The notes below the pieces were generated by a model. The model ran no database searches. It worked only from the letters and a program-made list of their open reading frames with translations, and had not been told where the DNA came from. A program made the position numbers and the translations under genes. A stretch of DNA of 64,000 nt from Isochrysis galbana (Eukaryota; Haptophyta; Isochrysidales; Isochrysidaceae), in the NCBI GenBank assembly GCA_018136815.1, contig CM030936.1, positions 3,020,474-3,084,473 on the forward strand, read 5' to 3'. Shown in pieces: positions 20,314 to 29,053 of the stretch. The number at the start of each line of letters is the position of its first letter. Position 1 is the stretch's first letter.

Positions 20314-21815
20314 TCAAGCAAGTATATTAGGGGTAGCGAGCTGTGCACGATCCTTGTCCTCGCGAATGATGACGGGAACAGAAGTCGGTGGGATCAACCC
20401 GGCCTCGGTAACTATCATCGTGAGGTACTTCATTGGCGTCACGTCATACATCAAGTTGAGGAGCTTCAACCTTGGCGTCTCACGCCAGTCACTTAGTACA
20501 CTTGGCGTGGTACCCGAATTCGTTGTTTGGCGACTGCCAGACACCACAGCCGGGACGAGCTCCTCAGGATTGCCCAACTCATTGTAGCAAATAGCATCAA
20601 GCAGGACGCGTTCCGTGAATTTGTAAGTTTCACAGCACACAAGCACTGGCACACCGTGCTCATGTGCAGCCATCGCAACCAAAGCCGTCCCTGCACGGGA
20701 GACGAGTGTGCCATTGACGAGCATAGAGGATGCGCCGAGAAACACTTTCGAGATGGAGGGCATCAAGTAAGAGAGCGAGTGGAGGAGCGCATACGAACAT
20801 CGCACGCCCCCCGCCGCGAGCCTCTGGACAAAAGGTCGGCCCTCGAATCTTGGCCCACCATCTACCACCACTACCGTGAAGTCGACTCCGCGGGCCTTAG
20901 CATGCAAAAGCGTCTGCTCGACGACATGAGAGCGAGCGTACACCAGGATTGTATCGCCGGGAGCGATCTTCGCAGCCGCGGAAACCGAGATGGCACGGTC
21001 AGCCAGCACGATGCGCTCGTCGATGTAAGTGTCAATCTGCTGGCAGAGCAACCGCTTCGCAGCGTCATTAGGAAGGTGTCCCGGAACTTGTGCAACACGC
21101 AACTTTAGCCATTTAATCCCATCGCCCATGGCGAGGCTCTTCGGCCTACAATCGTTTAGATGCTGGATCTGAAGCTTGATCCTATTTTCCAGCTCGCGCG
21201 ACAGGACTTTCGCAGAGGGGCACTGAAAGTCAGCAATGGTTGCCTGCAATGCGCGCAGCATGGCCACCATGCGAGCAGATGTGCCCGAGATGAGGCCCTC
21301 CGCCATCTGAAGCCCTATCCTGAGGACGATGGGATGGATCTCCTTGGAGGCCGCAGAAGAACTGAGCGATGGGTCGCGTTCGTATTGCACCAAGTGCGCG
21401 AAGAGGGCGACTTGCTTTGTCGTGTCCGCGTGAGGCACAGACTGCTTCCGGGCAAGCGTGTTCGCGCTCTTTAACTCATCTGTCGTGTTGGTCTTGCCAC
21501 CTTTGCTGCCACCGGAGGCAGCGCCGCCGAACGTAGCCGGCGTAGTACGGCCGGTCGTAGCAGAAGCAGTACCACCCCCCACACCACCCCCCTTCCCTCC
21601 CGTGCCCCACCGCCGTTCCCTGCCCCACCTCCTACACCTCCTCCTCCTCCCGCCGCCGCCAGCTTGGCCGCCTTCTCTGCGCGCTGCTTCTCTTGGAGCG
21701 CTCGCCGCTCAGCCTTGGTGGTGGGCTTCGGCTTGCTCTCCATGTGAAGCCCACCGTTAGCGTCCTTCTGCGCGGCCGGTGCCCGGTCTGCGGCCGGCGC
21801 GTCGCCCTCGCCCAT
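20314..21815 (-). CDS. EIF2B4: Translation initiation factor eIF2B subunit delta
   Basis: The main frame (20314 to about 21582) matches eIF2B-delta end to end: HPIVLRIGLQMAEGLISGTS, CRPKSLAMGDGIKWLK, ERIVLADRAIS, DTILVYARSHVVE, VVVVDGGPRFEGRP, KVFLGASSMLVNGT, VPVLVCCETYKF, LLNLMYDVTPMKYL and the C-terminal VPVIIRE. eIF2B is the guanine-nucleotide exchange factor for eIF2; delta belongs to its regulatory alpha-beta-delta core. The start region lies in another frame: a likely ATG at 21815 begins MGEGDAPAADRAPAAQ, then the lysine/arginine-rich stretch KAERRALQEKQRAEKAAK typical of delta N-termini. The two frames overlap in a G-rich, (GGA)n-like stretch at 21560-21660, so either a tiny intron or a one-base error or indel joins them. 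The downstream frame has no ATG of its own at 21582. Confidence 0.9.
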
Positions 21816-21899
21816 CGCGCGCCTCGCCTCGCCTTCCCCTTCCCCCCCCCGCCACTCTCCCCCCCTCTCTACAAGTAGGTGGTAAAACAATACGCGCGT

Positions 21900-22265
21900 T
21901 CATTTTTTTCTTTTGTAGGGGGTGAGTTTGATTAGGAATTAGGAATACATGGTTGACGGGTGTTTATTGTCGCGCGCTGTGAGTCGGGTGTGTTCGCGGC
22001 ACAGCCACGGGGTGCGTTTCGTTTAGTTGAGCGAAACGTTCACGCGGCGCGACTGACTGGGAAACGGCTCTGAAGCCTTTGCTTCGCGGTGGGAGTGGGA
22101 GGGGCCTAGATGGGAGAAACGTATTCACTGTTTTTCTACGAAGGCTTCCGAAGGCGAAAAACAAGCCGTTTTTGCCGTTTTTGAAACCCATTCCGTTTCT
22201 CCTTCCGTTTTTAGACAGGCGCGGAGGCGCGCGCCGGCAATGCGGCGGCAGCCTCGACACAGTTT
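21900..22265. other. Upstream flank of eIF2B-delta; no gene seen
   Basis: The block contains a short low-complexity segment (GAAGGC/GCCGTTTTTGCCG near 22140-22180) and no supported reading frame. It ends at the TG start of the LTR. Confidence 0.35.
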
Positions 22266-23052
22266 TGTCGCATTCGCGAATCGACGCTCGTTAGGCTTCT
22301 CTAGCTCTTCTCCTCCTCGTTCGATATTTATCGTATAATTCTCTCGTTCTCGGTCAAAAACTTCGCGTGGACGCCTAGGATCTAGGGTTGTGGAGTGCCC
22401 TCTCTCTTCCTCTCGAAGAGAAGGGAAGTTTCCCCACCTTTCTTCCTCCCAGGGGCCTCGCAAAAAGGGTTTAATTCGCTATCTCCCCGCGTTTCTCTAC
22501 CTGCTTCTGGGGGCAATCAGGTTTGGTTTGCCATCTCCCCTTGGAGATCGATTTAGGTTCGCTGCTTGGGTGAGGGAATCTTTCTCCTTGGTCCTTGGTT
22601 TGCCATCTCCCCTTGGAGATTGATTTAGATTCGCTGCTTTGGATTTTGGTTATCCTTCTCCTTGATGCAAGTTGCATGAAAGCCCTTGGTCCCGTTGGTT
22701 TTTGGTTTTCTCCTCCCTTGGTTGCTACTCAGGGTTGCTCGATAGAAACGTCTAGAAGGTCCACGCTCAACAGCAAGGTTTCTTCGATTGCAAGGATACC
22801 TCGCTGCGATCTGTATCCAATGTGATCGCCGCGGTTGCGCGACATAACGTTCCTCTTCGACTTTCCGCCTAGGTGGGAAAATCCAAAGCGAAGACACGCT
22901 CCGACCGTCGCTGCGGAATCTCTCTCTCTCTCGCTCTCTCTCTCTCTCCGTCTCTCGCGACGTGTTTGAGTTACCGGCGATGTGGGGTCTCGGTTATTTC
23001 ATGTTTTGCTTGGTTTGAGTGAATGATTCTAGTGCGTTCGTGAGTCGGTGAT
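22266..23052 (+). mobile_element. Solo-like LTR of the Gypsy family
   Basis: It starts TGTCGCATTC like the other LTRs of this family. It shares with the reverse-strand LTR at 12556-13557 a GGTTTGCCATCTCCCCTTGG-type motif (doubled here), a GCAAGTTGCATGAAAGCC-like stretch, the CT-run before CGTCTCTCGCGACG, and TGTTTTGCTTGGTTT...GTGAATGATTCT near the end (...CGTGAGTCGGTG). No gag or pol adjoins it. The exact 3' end and a target duplication could not be fixed. Confidence 0.7.
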
Positions 23053-23059
23053 CGACGGG

Positions 23060-23335
23060 TGCAACCACGTGGGTGGGGGGTGGGGACAACCAACGCGAAC
23101 CAGGCCAGGCACGCGCAAGCCAAGAGAGACAACAACAGGCCTGCCCGGCCCCCGCACTCCGAACCAGGCTCTAGGTAGGGCACCAGAGCCGGACCCCGGA
23201 AACCGAAGATAAAGGAATGAAGGGGGGCAGGGGAAGAGGTGGAGGGAGGGAAGTTAAGGGCGGTGTAAATAGAAAAGGGGGACTAGTCCCAGTCAGTAGT
23301 AGGTGTGTAGCCCCGAATCTTCAGATTTTTTTTGT
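23060..23335 (+). mobile_element. LINE family C 3' region
   Basis: The segment ...GGCCTGCCCG...CCGCACTCCGAACCAGGC..., GAAACCGAAGATAAAGGAAT, GGGGGGCAGGGGAAGAGGTG and AGTAGGTGTGTAGCCCCGAA, followed by TCTTCAGA and a T run, matches the reverse of 29054-29235 and the forward copy at 47467-47598. It is non-coding and T-tailed. Confidence 0.7.
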
Positions 23336-23339
23336 TTGT

Positions 23340-23800
23340 TATCATTTACTTTTACTCATATTAATAGGAGCTCAGTCAGTACTGTCGATCAAGTTAAGCA
23401 GGTCGCAAAGTGGAAAGCCGATTTGCGCGCACCATCATCTCCATCTTCACCTTACGAAAACCGAGGTACATATTAAATCACTCTCGAGGCCCTTGCTTGC
23501 ATCCAGCACACGCGCATACACACAAGGGGAAAACATTGTGGCTTCACTGTTTGCTGCCTCTGGTACGAGAAGGAGTCCAGCTGAGTACCCTTTAGCGGCG
23601 AGATAGTTGAGTTCGAAGGGGGACTAGGTGGAAGCGGGCTACGTAGTTTCAGCCAACAATCGCCGGTTTGCATGCATTCCGCGAGGCCGCATGGACGTCG
23701 TGTGCTCTGTAGCCGACTGGATCAGACAACCGGCCAATCAGCCGATCTGTCACTCTGGATGGCCAAGCGCTCTTAGTGCACAGGCGGACCATTAGCGAGT
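23340..23800. other. No gene recognised
   Basis: An ORF from 23410 to 23595 is open but has no recognisable feature. There is no clear repeat relationship to the rest of the window. Confidence 0.3.
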
Positions 23801-23819
23801 GCAGCTCGGCCACATACAG

Positions 23820-24134
23820 TTAGCCGCAATTGGCGTAGTTCTTGGTGCATCCAAGCGACCAGCTGTCAGCCTCGTTAAGGTCGAAACCGGGTTCATGGCC
23901 TGGCTTGTCTGTGGGTTTCTCGTTCGCCTGCGGCTCTGTCTCCTCGCCCGTCCTTTCCTGCTGTCTCCACTGCTGCGATACATGGTGACGGTGGCGGTGC
24001 GCTCCTACGACCTCTTTCAGCGCGCTCGCGCCAGGCCACACGAGTGGCAGCACTGCAAGGATGAGAAAGGCGAGCAGCGCCTTGCGGGAGCAGCGGCTGG
24101 CGCTGCTCGGCGGAGGCACTTCAATCAGTGTCAT
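23820..24134 (-). CDS. Candidate small secreted or membrane-anchored protein
   Basis: A 104-residue frame starting MTLIEVPPPSS. A basic patch (RCSRK) is followed by ALLAFLILAVLPLVWPGASA, which looks like a signal peptide with an A-x-A cleavage site. The mature part is hydrophilic and His/Gln/Glu-rich (HRHRHHVSQQWRQQ...), ending in a short segment with two cysteines. An in-frame upstream ATG at 24242 would add 36 Ser/Glu/His-rich residues. The forward strand also has a long frame here, ending in an 18-bp tandem repeat. I prefer the reverse frame because of the signal peptide. No family is recognised. Confidence 0.4.
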   Translation of the reverse strand: MTLIEVPPPSSASRCSRKALLAFLILAVLPLVWPGASALKEVVGAHRHRHHVSQQWRQQERTGEETEPQANEKPTDKPGHEPGFDLNEADSWSLGCTKNYANCG

Positions 24135-24288
24135 CGCAGCGGTACTGGCGCGGCTGTGGCTCTGTTGAGACTCGCTGTGGCTCTCTCGGGCGCTCTCGCT
24201 CTCTACACCCAGCTGCGCGAGGTGGCTGGGCAAGGCTGGCACAGGTTTAGGGTCGGCAGGCAGGGGAGGACGATGCCTGAGAAGAGCG

Positions 24289-24352
24289 ATGGTTTGGGGG
24301 AGAGCGACGGCTTGGGGGAGAGCGAGGGCTGGGGGGAGAGCGAGGGGTGAGG
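24289..24352 (+). repeat. Short tandem repeat, 18-bp unit
   Basis: Three units of GG(T/C)TTGGGGGAGAGCGA-like sequence occur just upstream of the reverse-strand candidate gene. Confidence 0.75.
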
Positions 24353-24499
24353 GAGGCCGACGGCCGCTCCCGACCGGCCGCTCCCACGGCCACCGGTGTG
24401 AGGTGTGAGAGAGAATTCAACTGTTTCACGGCTGCAACGAGAGGTCTCGAGAAGCAAGAAGAAGGTCTCCGTTAGAAATTGTAGTCTTGTAAGAGGTCT

Positions 24500-24672
24500 T
24501 GTTGGCTAGCATCCCTAGCCACATGCACCGGACACCGGACGTGGCATGCACCAACCGTGCACACCCCCATCGCGGGGTAGGGGCTCCGTTGCCGATGAGG
24601 CACGGTCCCTCAGCACTAGGATTAAACTAGGACAACAAGAAAACTCTGACACTCCCCCATCGCCAAAGGCGA
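24500..24672 (+). repeat. Dispersed repeat, inverted copy at 33168-33335
   Basis: GCTAGCATCCCTAGCCACAT, CACCGGAC, GTGCACACCCCCATCGCG, GGGGCTCCGTTGCCG, CAGCACTA and CCCCCATCGCCAAAGGCGAA occur here; their complements occur in the mirrored order at 33168-33335. The repeat is non-coding. The palindromic tail TCGCCAAAGGCGA is present in both copies. Confidence 0.75.
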
Positions 24673-24682
24673 ATCCCTATTT

Positions 24683-24915
24683 CTAGGGCGGTCAAACAGG
24701 GGCTTTTTAACGGCTAGTAAGGGTTGGGCTGCATTTTTTGACCGTGGCGCGATGCCCACTAAAAAACCTCCCGGGGGGACTACCTGACGCTACGAAAATC
24801 TTCGCCAAGAAATGGTGCGATCCGCCCCCCCTCTCTCCCCCTCCGTCACGCGCAGACGCGCACTCACGACTCACGCTCTACCCGTAAAGAATGGGCGGTC
24901 GCGCCCGCGGGGGGA
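24683..24915 (-). repeat. Inverted copy of the 19185-19425 repeat
   Basis: See the landmarks given for 19185-19425; all are present here on the reverse strand, including CTAGGGCGGTCAAACAGGGG at its left end and ACGAAAATCTTCGCC. Identity is moderate, with small indels. Confidence 0.75.
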
Positions 24916-25021
24916 TCGGTTCCTTTATATCTAAGCTACATTCGGCATTTGATTCCCGCCCGATGCAGCGCCGTGTCGGGCTGCCGACAGTCCGACCACC
25001 CCCTGACCCACTGGCATCATT

Positions 25022-25098
25022 AAGTCGCGTTCCGTCAAAAGAGGGCCAGGTTATTATTATTTTTTTCCAGAGGTGCATGTTTTCTTTTTCAACCAGTC
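25022..25098 (-). repeat. Deleted copy of the repeat that ends the 31.4/32.2-kb duplication
   Basis: On the reverse strand AATAACCTGGCCCTCTTTTG and ACGGAACGCGACTT match 32400-32433, and GACTGGTTGAAAAAGAAAA matches 31538 onward and 32262 onward. The middle part is lost. The match passes beyond the edge of the 264-bp duplication, so the underlying repeat is larger than that duplication. Confidence 0.75.
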
Positions 25099-25196
25099 TC
25101 CATGGTATTATTATCACACAAAGATGAGTACAAAGCTAATCAAGGACGTGAGCATAGCAACTCCCCCCTTCCCCAAAACACACGGTAACCCCAAAG

Positions 25197-25796
25197 CTAC
25201 TGAGTTTTCATCCTTTTCGTCTTTTTCTCGCACACCTCCTCCTCGATGTCGTTCTTCTGGCAGGCGACGATGTCGCTCGGCTGATCTTGGGTGGCGAGAT
25301 CCGTGATGCGTGCGAGGACGGCCTCCTTGTTCTGCATGAAGAGTTTGCCAGCTGCTCGGCGCACTTGCACCATGGGATCCGCTTCAGCGTACGCGACCGC
25401 CGTGATGTATTCCATGCAGAGATACGCGACGGCGGCTTGCTCTCCAATGTATTTGGTCTTTGGGATTGGGATCTTGTCGTACTCGTCAGAGTAGTCGCCG
25501 ACGAGCATGAGGGTTGCCTTGCACCAACGGCCCATGTATGGCTTGATGAGTGCCCACATCGACGGGTAGCGTCCAAGTTGTTCCGTCATACCGTCATATA
25601 CCTTGACCGGCATCGTGCCTTCCGAGTACTTGTCCATGTCGTAGCCGCGGAGGACGATCCCCCACTTCTTCTCCTCCTTCTTGCCCTTCAGCACAAACTT
25701 GCGAAAGTTGAGCTCGCGCATCTCTTCCGAGCCGAGGCGCACGCCCGTGCCATCCGAGTCCACCTTCTTCTCGAAGAGCACAAAGTTGACGTACAT
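25197..25796 (-). CDS. Hypothetical protein, possibly 5'-truncated
   Basis: A 199-residue frame from an ATG at 25796, MYVNFVLFEKKVDSDG. It has balanced composition, a hydrophobic core (WALIKPYMGRWCKATLMLVGD, YLCMEYITAVAYAEADP) and a highly charged, lysine-rich tail (EEEVCEKKTKRMKTQ). No family is recognised. The reverse frame stays open further upstream, but only because it runs antisense through cytochrome b561 sequence, so the true start is at or near 25796, or the 5' part has been lost. The opposite frame over 25287-25780 looks like a shadow. Confidence 0.5.
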   Translation of the reverse strand: MYVNFVLFEKKVDSDGTGVRLGSEEMRELNFRKFVLKGKKEEKKWGIVLRGYDMDKYSEGTMPVKVYDGMTEQLGRYPSMWALIKPYMGRWCKATLMLVGDYSDEYDKIPIPKTKYIGEQAAVAYLCMEYITAVAYAEADPMVQVRRAAGKLFMQNKEAVLARITDLATQDQPSDIVACQKNDIEEEVCEKKTKRMKTQ

Positions 25797-26168
25797 GCGG
25801 CCGTTCAAGCGCACGCCGTGCGAGTCCCCCCGGCCGCCGCCGGCGTCGCGCTCGCCGTCGCGTCGGTGCCCCGAGGGCGCCACTTCTCGCACCCCCATCA
25901 CACGCTCGGGATCGTCGCCTTCGCCCTCGCCCTGCTGCAGCCGCTCAACGCGCTCGTGCGCGGCACGCCCGCCGCCCGCACCACACGCCGCGCCGTGTGG
26001 CGGGTCGCGCACAAGGGGACGGGCTACGCCGTGCTCGGCGTGGGCGTCTACCAGGCCTTCTCGGGGCGCGCCCTCATGCCGAGCCAAGGCGACGCCGTTC
26101 TCGTCGCGTATGTGGTGCTCCTGGGCCTCTCTTTCGGGGTGCTCGCGGGGGGGCTCATGGTAGGGTGA
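25788..26168 (+). pseudogene. Cytochrome b561-type membrane domain, 5' part missing
   Basis: The forward frame reads VHAAVQAHAVRV, SHPHHTLGIVAFALALLQPL, NALVRG, then RRAVWRVAHKGTGYAVLGVG and a last hydrophobic helix before the stop at 26166-26168. The histidine-bearing helices and the HxxLG...LQPxN...R and HKxxGY motifs are those of cytochrome b561/DOMON-associated reductases, which carry electrons across membranes with two haems. At least the first helix or two, the N-terminal part and the start codon are absent; upstream sequence is the antisense of another gene. It is best read as a gene fragment. Confidence 0.6.
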
Positions 26169-26270
26169 GAGTCCCCCACGGAGAGGGGAAGAAACCCTGA
26201 GTGAAAGGAGACCAAATGAAGGCAAGCCGCCTGGGGGCGGCAGGAGGGGAGAGGGAAGAGGAGCGACGCG

Positions 26271-26305
26271 CGCTCCATGACCCTATCTTTTTAAAGATAG
26301 TTGCT
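26271..26305 (-). repeat. Palindrome + ATGGAGCGCGC module, copy 1
   Basis: On the reverse strand AACTATCTTT/TT/AAAGATAG (palindrome 26283-26300) is followed by GGTCATGGAGCGCGCG. The same arrangement occurs at 34804-34840, 42297-42330 and 62998-63031 with different but still complementary arms. Here the frame after ATG soon enters unrelated sequence. Confidence 0.8.
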
Positions 26306-26445
26306 GAATATGTGCTAGATGATAGATGGACGTGTTTGTGTTCCGGGGTTTACACCGCTTAACTTTGGAAGACTTTGGTGTATTTCCTCAATCCTGACTT
26401 TTTCATTTTTACACACTTCAAAAGCTAGAATAGTGTTTGACTGCC
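26306..26445 (+). repeat. Dispersed repeat, copy of 15665-15785
   Basis: It contains GAATATGTGCTAGATGATAG, TTCCGGGGTTTACACCGCTT, TTTCCTCAATCCTGACTTTT and AATAGTGTTTGACTGCC. It directly abuts the palindrome module at 26283-26300. Confidence 0.75.
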
Positions 26446-26743
26446 CTACCAACGGAGGGGTCTGGAGCGCCCAATTTCGCGCCACGCCCGGGCGCGCTGC
26501 GAAGCCCCTCTTGCTCATCAGCCCTTAGCCCAGTGCCTGGGCCAGTCAACAGCCAAAGCACCAAATCAAATGCCGAAGTGCACGCTTGAAGCTTGAAGTG
26601 CCGCCGGGCCCGCGCCAACAATCCCGCTTGCCGCTTGCCTAGGGCCAGTAACCACTTGTGATATGGGGCTAACCGGATATTGTGGGTAGTTCACCCACCC
26701 CTATCTGATTGGATCGTGGTAGCGACCCCTTGCTTTGCATGCA

Positions 26744-26843
26744 NNNNNNNNNNNNNNNNNNNNNNNNNNNNNNNNNNNNNNNNNNNNNNNNNNNNNNNNN
26801 NNNNNNNNNNNNNNNNNNNNNNNNNNNNNNNNNNNNNNNNNNN
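26744..26843. other. Assembly gap (100 N)
   Basis: A run of N. The two sides (26450-26743 and 26844-27263) show no gene, so a gene could be hidden or misjoined here. Confidence 0.99.
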
Positions 26844-27263
26844 CGAACCATTTGCAATAGTAAATTGGGGGGGTGGGGGGTTGACTGCCGAAAGAGCGAG
26901 GAGCGAGAGATGGAGACGGGCGAGACAGAAATGAAGGGATTCTCGGAATCCGGCGTTAATTTGCTCCACGCGAGGGGGAATCTGGAGCTGCCAAACCGAG
27001 GAGGGGTGTGGGATGGGGCCGCTAAGTATAGCGCGCATCCAAAACATCCCTTCCCCCATCCACAACAGTCCCTCATCTCTTGCCATACATGCCATGCGCC
27101 GCGGCACAACAGCGAAGTAGAAGTAGCTCACGCCTTTTCTATCATCGGACCTCTACTTGATACCACCTCTACTACCCCCTGAAGCAGAAAAGATCGGAGA
27201 CGGTCCATGTCAACTACGAGTCCGAAGAAATTCAAACTGAATGGCCTTATCTTCGGGACTCGA

Positions 27264-28055
27264 TTACATCATAGGAAAGAAAGCACCATACCAATATCGT
27301 ACATGCCTTTGAAGCGGATCGATGGTTAAATAGCAAAAGTTGTGTCGAGAAGGAGTAGGGAAGAGAGGATGTACTGCTCCGGCAGCATTCAGCACTTGTA
27401 GAGCAATGGAGCGCACGTGCAGCTGTCCGGCACCGTCCTTCTGTACTGCCACTAGGTCCTTGTAGAGAGACTTTGTCATTGTGAGATATGGCTCGATGTG
27501 ATCTTCGTACTGATTTAGTCCACCACCAATTGCTAGGCGTGAGAGAATGTGGAAGATGAGTTCTCGACGTTCATCGCGAGAATATGCCCCCCATTCCTCG
27601 GAAGACTCATCGAGAAGCATGAGGCGCAACTTGTCCGATGCGATCACCATCTCCTCACACGGCACATCAAGACACTTGGCGATGTAGCCTGCCCTCACTA
27701 TGTCAACCTCTTTCTCTAGACGATCAAAGAAGTCCAGACGTACGACTGAGGTTGAAAGACGGTCGGCCTTCACAGACGAGACGGATCCCATTGACCCCCA
27801 AGAGTGTATCTGCCGGCCGGTGCAGACTGGCGCCGTGGCCTGGACAGTTGGGTCGTTGAAGAAGTCGCACAGAAAGGCATCCAGCTGCTGTGGCGTGAAG
27901 TGCTGGTCGTACCGGAAGCTGTGCGCCTGCATGTGGACGTCGAGATTCCACTTGGCCAGGAGCTCTTTGGCACTCTTCTCGCCAAGCGACTTGATCCCGC
28001 CCGGCAGCAAATGGAACCTAAAGGTGTTCTCGACGGAGGCATCGTTGCTGGCCAT
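27264..28055 (-). CDS. CFAP300: Cilia- and flagella-associated protein 300-like
   Basis: From the ATG at 28055 the product is 263 residues, close to the ~267 residues of animal CFAP300. Conserved blocks run in order: FRFHLLPGGIKSLGEK, MQAHSFRYDQHFTPQQLDAF, CDFFNDPTV, RLDFFDRL, DIVRAGYIAKCLDVPCEEM, LRLMLLDESSEEWGAYS, IFHILSRLAIGGGLNQYEDH, IEPYLTMTKSLYKDLVAVQK and FCYLTIDPLQRHVRYWYG. CFAP300 is a cytoplasmic factor needed to assemble or import outer and inner dynein arms. The frame remains open to an ATG at 28139, but the extra 28 residues have no counterpart in the family. There is no intron. Together with DNAL1 this indicates motile flagella. Confidence 0.9.
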   Translation of the reverse strand: MASNDASVENTFRFHLLPGGIKSLGEKSAKELLAKWNLDVHMQAHSFRYDQHFTPQQLDAFLCDFFNDPTVQATAPVCTGRQIHSWGSMGSVSSVKADRLSTSVVRLDFFDRLEKEVDIVRAGYIAKCLDVPCEEMVIASDKLRLMLLDESSEEWGAYSRDERRELIFHILSRLAIGGGLNQYEDHIEPYLTMTKSLYKDLVAVQKDGAGQLHVRSIALQVLNAAGAVHPLFPTPSRHNFCYLTIDPLQRHVRYWYGAFFPMM

Positions 28056-28331
28056 CGCAGCCGCTAACAGCCCACCGGTGTGTCTGAGCCCAGGAAGAAT
28101 TTGTATGTTCTCGGTGCCCACCCAATTCCTGGCACCCAAGTCCTTCCCGTTCTATTTTTGACCCCTGGTAGCTCTCTCTAGAGGCCTAGAAAAGCTATTT
28201 GTGGGTAGGGGTGGTGGTTGAGGCGGCTGGGATGCTGGGATGCCGCCATAACCCCACTTTTGGTTCGGGCATGCTTACCCGGAACGTTGTGCTCATCGGC
28301 CATCGGCCCTCGGGACCAGCTAGTATAATTA

Positions 28332-28545
28332 CTATCTAACCTAGATGGGAAATACGTATTTATACCGTATTTGGCCAGAGGCCAAATCCAAATACAGATG
28401 TATTTGGCTGTATTTGAAGCGCGTCCTGGGTTGTAGGCCTCGAATGTATTTGAAATGTATTTGGCCGGAGGCCAAATACATATGTATTTGGCTGTATTTG
28501 CAGGCCCCAGCACCGTATTTCGTATTTCCCATCCAGGCTATCTAA
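28332..28545. mobile_element. hAT-like MITE with 17-bp TIRs and 8-bp target duplication
   Basis: The element proper is 28340-28537 (198 bp). Its ends CCTAGATGGGAAATACG and CGTATTTCCCATCCAGG are inverted repeats with one mismatch. Both flanks carry CTATCTAA (28332-28339 and 28538-28545). An 8-bp duplication is characteristic of hAT transposons. The interior is packed with GTATTTGGC / GCCAAATAC motifs in both orientations, which also makes hairpins (for example TTTGGCCGGAGGCCAAA). It has no coding capacity. Confidence 0.9.
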
Positions 28546-29050
28546 TCACTGGCATTGTGTACTTCCTGCGTGTGGAAGGCCTAACTCTCCCAAATGGCAT
28601 GCGCTTTGGAGCTTGGACCAGCCCCCATGCGCATGTGCCCTGCACAACTACTAACCACTTTCCCTTGCACCATGAGTACAAAGTGTTAGAGAGAGGGACG
28701 AGGGCAAGTAGCTGTGCGCCTCCTCGTCTGTACAAGTGGTACTGCAATCTACAGCTACAGCTACAGCGCAATAGCGCAGTAGCGCGTAGCGCGGTAGCGG
28801 TAACACGTAACACGAGCACTGGGGCGCCAAACTGGAGAGACATTCGCTTCGTACTCAATGTTGTCGAATTTCTCGAACCTGAACAAAAGCTCCCGGGGAC
28901 AATCTTCAATCTTCTGCGATAACTTAGCTACAGTTGCGTCCATCACAAGAACCCCGGGACCCCGGCGTAAAAGGACGCACTCGACACTACGACGATAGGA
29001 TCTGGTTTGGTCGCAAACATGTGGCATTCATCATTCATCCTAGAAAAAAA
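28546..29050. other. No gene recognised
   Basis: It includes a CAGCTACAGCTACAGCGCAA / TAGCGCAGTAGCGCGTAGCG repetitive stretch near 28750-28815. The reverse frame 28538-28909 is open for 123 codons but shows no domain. Confidence 0.35.
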
Positions 29051-29053
29051 AAC

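Noticed and set aside
25287-25780. Forward frame upstream of the b561 fragment
   Set aside because: Its text before VHAAVQAH has no membrane or haem features and is antis to the reverse gene; only the part from about 25788 is credible.
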